A DNA stretch of 11,821 nucleotides from Planctomycetota bacterium (GTDB taxonomy: Bacteria > Planctomycetota > Phycisphaerae > Sedimentisphaerales > SM23-30), in contig JAKJEP010000007.1 of assembly GCA_022705365.1 (NCBI GenBank), forward strand, positions 1-11,821, read 5' to 3'. The notes under the pieces were generated by a model that had not been told where the DNA came from, searched no databases, and saw only the letters and a list, made by a program, of their open reading frames with translations. Below, one piece after another: positions 1 to 7,229 of the stretch (positions are counted from its first letter, which is position 1; every line of letters begins with the position of its first letter). A program made the translations under genes and the position numbers.

Positions 1-59
1 AACTGACGCCGATTCAAACCACACTGGGAACACCCGGAAAAGAAATCTCTTGCCTTCAT
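1..59 (-). CDS. 5' end of an unidentified gene leaving the left edge
   Basis: An open frame starts with ATG at 59-57 on the minus strand and stays open for 19 codons to the window edge. The start is well supported: an AAGGAGA SD site lies at 72-66, about six bases before the ATG. The visible peptide begins MKARDFF and contains a CSQC (CxxC) pair at residues 10-13 followed by a basic stretch, GLNRRQ. CxxC could belong to a metal or Fe-S site, but 19 residues are too few to assign a family. It points the same way as the sugar operon, about 180 bp beyond its last gene, and could be read through from it or have its own promoter. No convincing -35/-10 pair was found for it. Confidence 0.5.
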   Translation of the reverse strand, partial: MKARDFFSGCSQCGLNRRQ

Positions 60-196
60 GACATGTCTCCTTGGCCTGGCAATTTTTTATTATGCGAATA
101 CATAGTATGGTTTATTTTCCCATTCTTTGCCACCCTGTTCAAGTCCAATTCTCCCCTTTTTATAACTCTCTGCGAAAATTAGACTTACACGGTCAG

Positions 197-221
197 GCCG
201 CTCCGCCCATACGGCAGCGGC
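197..221 (-). terminator. GC-rich stem-loop after the last operon gene
   Basis: The arms GCCGCTCCG (197-205) and CGG-C-AGCGGC (212-221) pair as nine base pairs with one bulged C at 215 and a six-base loop. The structure lies 18 bp past the stop codon of the symporter gene. No run of U follows directly on the minus strand; the nearest is TTTT about 15 bases further on. It is therefore not a classic intrinsic terminator. It may stabilise the 3' end of the operon transcript or act as a weak terminator. Confidence 0.3.
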
Positions 222-239
222 AATCGGCTGGTTAGCTTT

Positions 240-1961
240 TTACCAGAACACGATCACCAAGGCTATGATCAGCAAAGCAAAGATTCCCCACCATAGAATT
301 ACGCTGTGGTACCAGCGGCGGCCCAGGTCGTCGAAGATGTTCAGCTTTTTCCAGTTAATGGTCAGCTGGTCGGTCACCTGGCAGGGCGATGGCGGGCGGG
401 TTAGCAGGCTCACTACGACGCAGGTAAAGGCGCAAATGGCCCAGTTGAGGAACGACTGATTAGCATAGGGGGCCAGCCAGTTGGGATGGGTGGGGTCCAC
501 CTGGATATATACTTTTACGGCGATACCGAACAGAAAACCCAGAAACACCGCCGCGGTAGCACCGATGGCGTTAATGCGTTTGAACAGAATACCCAACAGA
601 AAGATAGCGGCAAAGGGCGGGGCAAAAAAGGCGTAGAGGCTCTGGATATAGACAAACAGGCTGCCACCCAACCGGTTAATGAATCCGGCCAGGAAAATGG
701 AGATGAACAGAATCAAGACAGTGGATACCCTGCCGACCAGGACCAGGTGTTTTTCGGAGGCATTTTTCTTCAGCAGGCGATGGTAGATATCCAGCGTGAA
801 GACGGTCGAGGTGGAATTGAGGACGGCGTTGACGGTGGACTGGATCGCTCCGAACAGGGCCGCCAGAAACAGGCCGCGCAGCCCGATGGGAAGGAGGGTT
901 TGCAGCATATGGACATAGCCTTTGTCGGCCTCCATGCGCATTTCCTGCCAGGGCAGCCGCATCACTTCGGGGTAGGCGGCAAAGAGGATCAGGCCCGGCA
1001 CGACAACAATAAACGGCAGAATCACTTTCATGTATCCGGCCAGGACGATCCCCATGCGGGCGTGCCAGGCGTTTTTGGCGCCCAACACCCGCTGGATCAT
1101 GAACTGGTTAATGACATTGTACCAGAGCGAAACAGACAGAAATGCTGTGACCAGGGACAGCCATGGACTGACTTCATGGGTCAGCGGCTGAACGACCGAA
1201 AGCCGGTGATATTCCTCCATCTGGACGATGTGCCTAGCGTTTTGGGCGACGACTTCTTTCCAGACGCCGGACTGGGCCTGGTTGCGTTCCAGCATAATCC
1301 GGAATCCTTCCACGAGGGAATGGGAATCACCGGACAGCATATACAGGCCGAGAATGGTTACCAGGGAGCCGCCGGCGATCATGATGACTACGGTGAACAA
1401 GTCCATCCAGGCGACCGAACGCAGGCCCCCATAGACCGTCCAACTGCCTGCCAGTACTCCGATAATCACAATGGAAACCCAGAGGTTCCAGCCGAACAGT
1501 TTGTGGAGGGCCAGGCCGCCGCCATAGAGCACGGCTGCCAGAAACGCCACGATATTGCTGATAATCGTCACAACGGCGAAAAACTGGCGAATAGTCGCAT
1601 TGAAGCGTTTTTCCATAAATTCGGGGGTGGTGAAGACGCGAGCGGAAAGCAAAAAAGGGATGAACAGCCAGATCAGGAAGGAAAAGCTGACTACGTTGCC
1701 CCATTCGGACATGGCCACGCAGATGCCGTACACAAAGGCCGCTCCGATCATACCGATGAAGTGCTCGGTACTGATGTTCGAGGCGATGAAGGAAGAACCC
1801 ACGACATACCAGGGCAGGGTCCGGCCGGCCAGGAAATAGTCTTCCGATTGCTCCTTCTTTTTTCGACCGGCCCAGTAGCCGATCCCGCAGATAGCGGCTA
1901 CATAGAACGCAAAGACGGATATATCCAGGGCATGCAACGAGAAGTCCTGAAGTCCCTTCAT
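240..1961 (-). CDS. SGLT-like sodium/solute symporter (SSS family)
   Basis: An inner-membrane secondary transporter that should couple Na+ entry to uptake of the operon's substrate, most likely a sugar or sugar derivative. The 573-residue protein is almost wholly hydrophobic helices, as expected for the LeuT-fold SSS family. SGLT hallmarks are visible in order: ASNIST-EHFIGM around residue 60 (the Na+/sugar-site helix; N and E match vSGLT N64 and E68, while H stands where vSGLT has Q69), GGLRSVAWMDLF near 178, NQFMIQRVLGAKN near 285, and LNSTSTVFTLDIY at 381-393. An upstream ATG at 1976 is in frame, but GGAGG lies between it and the ATG at 1961, so 1961 is the better start. It is the last gene of the operon, 25 bp after the amidohydrolase. 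The family is sure; the substrate is inferred from context. Confidence 0.93.
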   Translation of the reverse strand: MKGLQDFSLHALDISVFAFYVAAICGIGYWAGRKKKEQSEDYFLAGRTLPWYVVGSSFIASNISTEHFIGMIGAAFVYGICVAMSEWGNVVSFSFLIWLFIPFLLSARVFTTPEFMEKRFNATIRQFFAVVTIISNIVAFLAAVLYGGGLALHKLFGWNLWVSIVIIGVLAGSWTVYGGLRSVAWMDLFTVVIMIAGGSLVTILGLYMLSGDSHSLVEGFRIMLERNQAQSGVWKEVVAQNARHIVQMEEYHRLSVVQPLTHEVSPWLSLVTAFLSVSLWYNVINQFMIQRVLGAKNAWHARMGIVLAGYMKVILPFIVVVPGLILFAAYPEVMRLPWQEMRMEADKGYVHMLQTLLPIGLRGLFLAALFGAIQSTVNAVLNSTSTVFTLDIYHRLLKKNASEKHLVLVGRVSTVLILFISIFLAGFINRLGGSLFVYIQSLYAFFAPPFAAIFLLGILFKRINAIGATAAVFLGFLFGIAVKVYIQVDPTHPNWLAPYANQSFLNWAICAFTCVVVSLLTRPPSPCQVTDQLTINWKKLNIFDDLGRRWYHSVILWWGIFALLIIALVIVFW

Positions 1962-1986
1962 ACTACCTCCGTTCATTTGACAAACG

Positions 1987-3099
1987 TTAATTTTCTTCTA
2001 TGGCAAAGCTCCGGGCCGGAGCGGCGCTTTTCAGCAAGCGGAAGGCATTGGTATAAAAAACCTTTTCCACATCCGCCGCCGTCAGGCCGGTGTTGGCGGC
2101 GGCCTGGCGAAACGCATTGATTTGCTCGTACATAAAGAAGGTCAGTTTTTCGGCTTCCGGCCCTTCCAGCTCGCCCATGTTTTTATCCTGCGAGACATCG
2201 CCGTATAAGCCTTTGGGGACCAGATTGACATAGATGCCGTTTTTTTCGATTCGCCGCATGCGCATCCGGGTAATCGGCAGATCGCTGCCGAACAGAATGC
2301 GTTCGGGGCCGAAAGTTTGTATCATCTGTTCGAAGACCTGCTGGTTGGTGTTGGCGGAAAAATCGAAGTACATTTTCTTCGTGCCGGCCAGAACCGAAAA
2401 GGCATTGCCGACATCTTCCCGGCAATAGGCCCGGCCGACATGGGCGATGATCAGCTTGATATTCGGGTATTTTTCCTCGATCTCGATCATCTGGGCCAGG
2501 TTGACCGGATCCTTCAGCCGGCCGGGGCGGGGGATATGGAGCATGACGATCAATCCGAGTTTATGGATGACTTCCAACTGGTGCGGCGGGAAAAAATCAA
2601 AGATGCGGATTTCCTCCGCCGGCAGATAGGACGGGGCATAGCTTAAATAGGACTTGATGCCGAGGAACTCCTTTTCCTGCAACCGCTGCCGCAAATAATC
2701 CGCCGGCCACTGGGGATAGGAAAACAGCAGGGCCGGCAGACGATTGGCCAGCGCAGCATCCCCCACATACTCATTCGCCTTTCTTTCAAGGTCCGGGTTG
2801 GCAAGAGTGCCAAAGACCAGTGGCATGCATTTTTTATCCGGGAACATCAGGCGGTAGGTTTCCTGCAAATCCGCGAGGGGATTGGAAGCTGCGACCCGGC
2901 TGGGCCAGGTTACGGTGCGGTTTGATTCTTCCGAGGCATCGTCCCGGCGCTGCCATAGATGGGTATGGATATCGATCATCTTTTCCGGAAGAAAGGCTTT
3001 CAGATGCCGCTGGTAAAAATCCCGATCAATGTCTTTGACTTCAAACAGCACGATTTTCCTCACGTTTTCGAGCATGGATTTTTGGCTGCCGACCGGCAT
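1987..3099 (-). CDS. Metal-dependent amidohydrolase (COG2159-like TIM barrel)
   Basis: A cytoplasmic hydrolase or decarboxylase-type enzyme of the amidohydrolase superfamily. Metal ligands are visible (numbering from the ATG at 3099): HTH at 45-47, H188 in MLHIP, H220 in IIAHVGR and D273 in FGSDLP. K149 in GIKSY sits where a lysine is often seen in the family. The C-terminal FYTNAFRLL matches the usual NA-x-RL ending. The pattern suits single-metal members such as ACMSD-like enzymes and sugar or pyrone lactonases; the reaction here is unknown. The start is uncertain. ATG 3099 overlaps the previous gene by 40 bp, ATG 3075 is possible, and GTG 3063 would give the 4-bp GTGA overlap typical of coupled genes; none has a strong SD. 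In a sugar operon, hydrolysis of a lactone, ester or acyl/carbamoyl group from the substrate is a reasonable guess. Confidence 0.88.
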   Translation of the reverse strand: MPVGSQKSMLENVRKIVLFEVKDIDRDFYQRHLKAFLPEKMIDIHTHLWQRRDDASEESNRTVTWPSRVAASNPLADLQETYRLMFPDKKCMPLVFGTLANPDLERKANEYVGDAALANRLPALLFSYPQWPADYLRQRLQEKEFLGIKSYLSYAPSYLPAEEIRIFDFFPPHQLEVIHKLGLIVMLHIPRPGRLKDPVNLAQMIEIEEKYPNIKLIIAHVGRAYCREDVGNAFSVLAGTKKMYFDFSANTNQQVFEQMIQTFGPERILFGSDLPITRMRMRRIEKNGIYVNLVPKGLYGDVSQDKNMGELEGPEAEKLTFFMYEQINAFRQAAANTGLTAADVEKVFYTNAFRLLKSAAPARSFAIEEN

Positions 3100-4193
3100 A
3101 TTTTCCGGGCATGACGGACCAGGGCATCGGCCTTCTCGACGCTATCCGTCTGGATATTGAAAAATAACCGGCAGGGATCCAGATGAGTACATAGAATTTC
3201 TATTTCTTCAAAAAAGTCCGCATCTCCTCCATGGCTGCCGGCATAACAGAGCTGGACCGTTTTGCCGGCGGACTGAATCTGCTGCAGTAAATCGAGCCAC
3301 CGGCTAGGCAGCGGATGGCCTGCCCCCTGGATCCACTGGATACAGTTCAGTTTTTCCAGCTCCAGGATCAGAGGCAGATGCCGGAGGGCATCCGGACCAT
3401 CCAGATGGTAGATGGCCTGATCGACATACCCGCAGCACTGGAGGTTATCCTCCCGGCAAAACTCTCGAAACATCGGGGGGCTGATCAGGCAGGAAAAATC
3501 ATTCTGGCCGATGCATAGAAACCGGTCCCGGCTCCAGCCGCCGGTCCAGTTGCTGCTGCCCTGGCCATACGGGGCAATAATGGCTGTAACCTGGTCCACG
3601 ATCCATTGCCACAGGGCCGTCATTTCGGCCATGTGCCGGTGAATCGTGTCCGGTTCGGCAACCATATCCAGCATCAGGTTTTCCGGCCCGCGGATGGCAC
3701 ACAGGCCGTCGATGCCGGAATGCAGATCCGGGTACGCGGTGATCCATTTGTCCTGGCCCGCCTGGGCACTGGCCCGGACGGTTTCGATATACAGCTTCCA
3801 CCAGGTATTGTTTGGGTCAATTTTCAGTACCGGATAATCGGACCAGTCGTTCACGAAAGGCTTTACCCAGGAAGTAAACTCCTTCGGCTTCAAGGTAATC
3901 TCCGCCCCCAGCCAGGCAGCAAACTGGTCCGGCCCCAGCCAGGGATGGCAGACCGGCAAAGCATCCCCGGCAAAATAGGTACGGCTGAGAGTGTTTTCGG
4001 AATAGGCGATAAAATAGTCTATATCCGTCCACATCTCCTGCTGATTTTCCGGTTCCGGCAGATCGCGGCCCTTTTTCGCCCTGGGCACCGTTATCCACAA
4101 CAGGGGATAGTCCTCCAGTTGCCGGCTCCAGAAAGCCTGATTTCGCCGGATAGACTGATAGAGCTGGTACTCATTGATCCAGGGCGTATACAT
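3060..4193 (-). CDS. URO-D-superfamily protein without porphyrin or zinc motifs
   Basis: A 377-residue soluble protein resembling the uroporphyrinogen decarboxylase / corrinoid-methyltransferase superfamily, in the subgroup often labelled trimethylamine corrinoid protein 2-like. Recognisable blocks are DLHSGIDGLCAIRG at 156-169, a C-terminal YHLDGPDALRHL at 262-273 and IQWIQGAG at 285-292. The N-terminal RQAGR porphyrin-binding motif of true URO-D is absent. The HxC zinc motif of MtaA/MtbA-type methyltransferases is replaced by HLDG. Neither haem synthesis nor methyl transfer to coenzyme M is therefore likely. It begins one base after the aldolase stop (TAG-a-ATG), with a GGAAAGAG-like SD inside the aldolase 3' end, so the two are probably translated together. 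Such proteins recur beside carbohydrate enzymes in anaerobes, which fits a role on the operon's substrate, but no reaction is known to me. The assignment rests on residue patterns only. Confidence 0.75.
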   Translation of the reverse strand: MYTPWINEYQLYQSIRRNQAFWSRQLEDYPLLWITVPRAKKGRDLPEPENQQEMWTDIDYFIAYSENTLSRTYFAGDALPVCHPWLGPDQFAAWLGAEITLKPKEFTSWVKPFVNDWSDYPVLKIDPNNTWWKLYIETVRASAQAGQDKWITAYPDLHSGIDGLCAIRGPENLMLDMVAEPDTIHRHMAEMTALWQWIVDQVTAIIAPYGQGSSNWTGGWSRDRFLCIGQNDFSCLISPPMFREFCREDNLQCCGYVDQAIYHLDGPDALRHLPLILELEKLNCIQWIQGAGHPLPSRWLDLLQQIQSAGKTVQLCYAGSHGGDADFFEEIEILCTHLDPCRLFFNIQTDSVEKADALVRHARKICRSAAKNPCSKT

Positions 4194-4194
4194 T

Positions 4195-5016
4195 CTAATG
4201 CTCTTTCCGCAGGCCGAACTTTTTCGCCGCCTCGTCGGGGGTTAGCCCCTCTTTCAAAACCGCGATCAGGGCTTTTTGCAGCTCGATGGGTTGGGGGGAC
4301 TGAATGACGTTTCTGCCGAATACGATTCCGGCGGCGCCGGAGGAAATCTGCTGCCGGGCATATTTCAAAGCCTCCAGGTCCGAAGCCAGCCGCTTGCCGC
4401 CCAGGGCCAGGATGGGCGCTGGGCAGCCGGAAACAATATCCTGAAAGTTTTTCGTATAGAACGTTTTAATCACATCGGCGCCCAGTTCATATAAAATCCG
4501 GGTTCCGATCTTGATTTCCTGATACATTTGTTCTTCGTTCAGATTTTCCTCGTGAACGGGAAAATATTCTCCCAGAACCGGCAGCCCCAATTCATGGGCC
4601 TGGCCGCACAGTTCCCGGAAAATCTCCACATTTCGGGCGTCCTGCGGCTGGCTGCCGGTCTGCAGCGAGAGGGAAATCAAAACCATCTGGGCGCCGGCCT
4701 GCAGGGCTTCCTGGGGGGTAAAGGCCTTCACGGTATCGCCGGAATGATAGTTCCAGGCAAAGCAATAAATGGTGGACCAGTTGATGCGGACGATGGCAAT
4801 GGGGCTGTGGCGATGGCCGAAAAGCCGGGGGCCGATATCCCGCAGCATACCGGGAGACATCAACAAGCCGTCCACGCCCGGATATATATGGGACGGAAGT
4901 TCTTCCACCCGATCCAGACCTCGAATCGGCCCATCAAACATGCCGTGGTCAAAGGCAATGACAATCGCCGGGCCGGTACTAAAAAAACGGGACAAGAGCA
5001 AATTGCTGTTTTTCAT
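4195..5016 (-). CDS. Class I DhnA/LsrF-type aldolase
   Basis: A cytoplasmic Schiff-base aldolase of the DeoC/LacD/FbaB clan (COG1830). Family features are AFDHGMFDGP at 21-30, QAGAQMVLISL at 106-116, the lysine K184 in GADVIKTFYT as the likely imine-forming residue, LALGGKR at 203-209, and the phosphate-binding GIVFGRNVIQ near 230-239. Length (273 residues) is normal. Following an isomerase and a kinase, its expected role is retro-aldol cleavage of a ketose phosphate to a triose-phosphate plus an aldehyde. Relatives with other jobs include LsrF (a thiolase) and ADH synthase in archaeal aromatic biosynthesis, so context carries the assignment. The start is secure: an AAAGGAGA SD seven bases upstream, inside the end of the regulator gene, and the regulator stop abuts the ATG (TGAATG). 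Confidence 0.88.
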   Translation of the reverse strand: MKNSNLLLSRFFSTGPAIVIAFDHGMFDGPIRGLDRVEELPSHIYPGVDGLLMSPGMLRDIGPRLFGHRHSPIAIVRINWSTIYCFAWNYHSGDTVKAFTPQEALQAGAQMVLISLSLQTGSQPQDARNVEIFRELCGQAHELGLPVLGEYFPVHEENLNEEQMYQEIKIGTRILYELGADVIKTFYTKNFQDIVSGCPAPILALGGKRLASDLEALKYARQQISSGAAGIVFGRNVIQSPQPIELQKALIAVLKEGLTPDEAAKKFGLRKEH

Positions 5017-5814
5017 TCACATTCTCCTTTCGCAAGCAAGTTCTATCGGTATTTTTCTGTCTTGCAGTTTTTTTAAGGTTTTTTTATTCACATCGGAATC
5101 GGTCAGCAGCTTATGATAGTCTTGGGGGCGCAAGACCTTGCACATGGCGGTTTTGTCGAATTTGCTGCTGTCCGCCACCACACAGACCCGTGCCGCCGCC
5201 GAAGCGATTTTATGGTCCAGATTGACCACCCGCAGGTCATCGGTATAGGTATTGCCGTTTTCATCAATCGCATCGGCCCCCATGAAGGCGATGTCGGCCC
5301 GGAATTGCTCCACGTTCTGCTCGGTGAGAGGGCCGTGAATATCCGGGGAATTGCCGCGCAGGAAGCCGCCCAGCAGGATGACTTCCACATTTTTGGAAAA
5401 CTGCAATTCGGAAACGATGGCCAGAGAGGTGGTAATCACGGTAATCTTTTTTTCGCCGGCCAGTACCCGGGAGATCTCCAGAGTGGTGGTGCCGGTATCC
5501 AGCAGCACCACGTCTGCCTCTTTGACCAGTTCAGCGGCACGCCGGGCGATCCGCTTTTTTTTATCCTGATGCAGTTGCTGTTTATCGCTGAACGCAAACT
5601 CAAAGGTAAGTTTTTTGGCCAGGGCGGCACCGCCGTGCGTTCGGATGATCTCGTGGCTGGCCTCCAGCAGTTCAAAGTCCCGGTGAATCGTGATTTTGCT
5701 GACCTTACATTTTTGGGACAATTCCAGGGTGCTGACCTGTCCGGAATTGCATAATTCCTGCCGGATTAAATCCAATCGCTCGATTTGGGTGATATTGCTT
5801 TTGCTGGCGGCCAT
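5017..5814 (-). CDS. DeoR-family transcriptional regulator of the sugar operon
   Basis: A 265-residue cytoplasmic repressor-type protein. An N-terminal DeoR winged helix-turn-helix spans about residues 8-62 (IERLDLIRQEL, STLELSQKCKVSKITIHRDFELL, IRTHGGAAL). The C-terminal ISOCOT-fold sensor domain shows DTGTTT at 106-111, LLGGFLRG at 147-154, GADAIDENG at 179-187 and VADSSKF at 213-219, the places that bind phosphorylated sugars in this family. It sits third in the operon, between isomerase and aldolase, and an AGGAAA SD overlaps the isomerase stop codon. The likely ligand is the kinase product or an aldolase product, and autoregulation is expected. The palindrome at 8640-8656 is a candidate operator; binding is inferred. 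Confidence 0.92.
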   Translation of the reverse strand: MAASKSNITQIERLDLIRQELCNSGQVSTLELSQKCKVSKITIHRDFELLEASHEIIRTHGGAALAKKLTFEFAFSDKQQLHQDKKKRIARRAAELVKEADVVLLDTGTTTLEISRVLAGEKKITVITTSLAIVSELQFSKNVEVILLGGFLRGNSPDIHGPLTEQNVEQFRADIAFMGADAIDENGNTYTDDLRVVNLDHKIASAAARVCVVADSSKFDKTAMCKVLRPQDYHKLLTDSDVNKKTLKKLQDRKIPIELACERRM

Positions 5815-5823
5815 TTTGATTTC

Positions 5824-7215
5824 CTAGATACGGATATACTTCCAGCCGGTTACGTCGCAAATTTTTTCCGCGGTCCGGGTTTGATCCCCTTTTACCAGGG
5901 CCAAATGATGGCTGCCGCCCTGGCGGGCATAGCGGCTCAGGAATTCAGAAATATCCGGAACCTCCGGCTGGAAAATTCCCCGGGGGCCGTTGGTCCGGGG
6001 CAACGGATCGGGACTTACCGAACCGGTCATGGCAATAAGCTGCCCCCGGCCATCCGCGGTGGAATTGAGGTTCAACAAGGTTACTGCGCCCGGCTCAAAT
6101 TCAAAATCCACGATGGCAAACTCGCACTGGTTTTGATCGGAAAAGGTACTGGGCAGCAGCTTCGGCTTCTGCCGGCCCATACGGAAATTCCCTTCTCCCC
6201 AATGCTTCAGTACCAGCCGATGGTCGGCATAGCCCACGGAAAAGATCTCGCTGAAGCTGGCACAGCCGAAGGCCTGCTGCATGGCATAGACAAAACCGGC
6301 TGTGACCCAGTCGCCTTCGGCGGCGTAGCCATAGCCCTCACTCATCAGGATGGAACCTGCCACATGCAGCGGCTCGGCAATCGTTCGATCATTGCATAAT
6401 TCCAGAAAATTGAGGCCGAACGCACAGCTCTGGTATTTTTCCATGATCCCCCGGAGAGCGGCCTCCCCGCGAGCGGCTTTTTCAAGAAGATCCCGTCTTA
6501 CGGAAGCATCGATGATAAAGAGGGATTGGTAGGATTCCAGGCAGCGTGCCACCTGCTGCTGACTGACACTCTGCATCTGTTCCGAAAACTCCGGCCGAGA
6601 TATCTCCGTATGGCGGATATTTACCTTCGTAATAAATTCTTCCGCGCCGATCTGCAAATCCAGCATGTCTTCAAAGTGTCCGCCGATCTGCACCGGATAA
6701 GCCTTTTGCAGCGCTCGGATGGCTGCGCCGGCCTGGGCCCAGCTTCGCAGTTCTTTGCGAAACGGTTCCTCTTTACAATGGCCATGCAGGATGCCGAAAT
6801 TCCTGCCTCGTTTTCTCAGGACATTGGCCAGATCCTGCACGGCATGCACACCGTGATTAAAGATGATGGTATCGGCGTCATATTTTTCCGGATCCAGGCG
6901 GTACATGGTTTGTGCCGGCCAGAGCACCACCGGCACATCGATCGATACCAGGCTGGGCGCCAAAGCCCCGCTGGGGCAATACGGCGCCAGCGCCACGACC
7001 AGCAAATCCACCTTCTTTTCGGCCAGATTACGGCACTCCCTATCAATCTGCTGCGGCGTCGAGACAGCTTCGCTTACCACAAAATCGATTCCATCGATGG
7101 TACATTCCGCAATCATGGTATCCATTATCTGCTTGAGCTGCCCGCCAATCCCGGGACACAGCCGGTTGTACAAATCCGCGTAAGCCGCCAAAATTCCGAT
7201 GGTATGTTTTTTCAT
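5824..7215 (-). CDS. AraA-like aldose-ketose isomerase
   Basis: A 463-residue cytoplasmic isomerase of the L-arabinose / L-fucose isomerase superfamily. It should convert an aldose to its ketose using a divalent metal, typically Mn2+. The C-terminal half carries the four catalytic positions known from E. coli AraA (E306, E333, H350, H450): E300 in GYGYAAEGDW, E323 in SEIF, H338 in LVLKH and H437 in GGSHH. The N-terminal Rossmann-like part has LLVVALAPYCPSG at 71-83 and VVLWPAQ at 96-102. It is shorter than AraA (about 500) and much of the rest differs, so automatic labels of 'L-fucose isomerase-like' are understandable. An AGGAC SD precedes the ATG in the 14-bp gap after the kinase gene. Substrate unknown; the absence of an araD-like epimerase argues against plain L-arabinose. 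Confidence 0.87.
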   Translation of the reverse strand: MKKHTIGILAAYADLYNRLCPGIGGQLKQIMDTMIAECTIDGIDFVVSEAVSTPQQIDRECRNLAEKKVDLLVVALAPYCPSGALAPSLVSIDVPVVLWPAQTMYRLDPEKYDADTIIFNHGVHAVQDLANVLRKRGRNFGILHGHCKEEPFRKELRSWAQAGAAIRALQKAYPVQIGGHFEDMLDLQIGAEEFITKVNIRHTEISRPEFSEQMQSVSQQQVARCLESYQSLFIIDASVRRDLLEKAARGEAALRGIMEKYQSCAFGLNFLELCNDRTIAEPLHVAGSILMSEGYGYAAEGDWVTAGFVYAMQQAFGCASFSEIFSVGYADHRLVLKHWGEGNFRMGRQKPKLLPSTFSDQNQCEFAIVDFEFEPGAVTLLNLNSTADGRGQLIAMTGSVSPDPLPRTNGPRGIFQPEVPDISEFLSRYARQGGSHHLALVKGDQTRTAEKICDVTGWKYIRI

Positions 7216-7229
7216 GGGTTTGTCCTGTC

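Noticed and set aside
486..2120. A 544-codon open frame on the plus strand
   Set aside because: It lies opposite the symporter and amidohydrolase genes. Its product is rich in Gln, His, Asp and Gly with no domain-like pattern, as expected from the complement of membrane-helix codons. No SD is seen.
3606..4307. A 233-codon plus-strand frame
   Set aside because: Antisense to the URO-D-like and aldolase genes, with no recognisable motif and a composition typical of a shadow frame.
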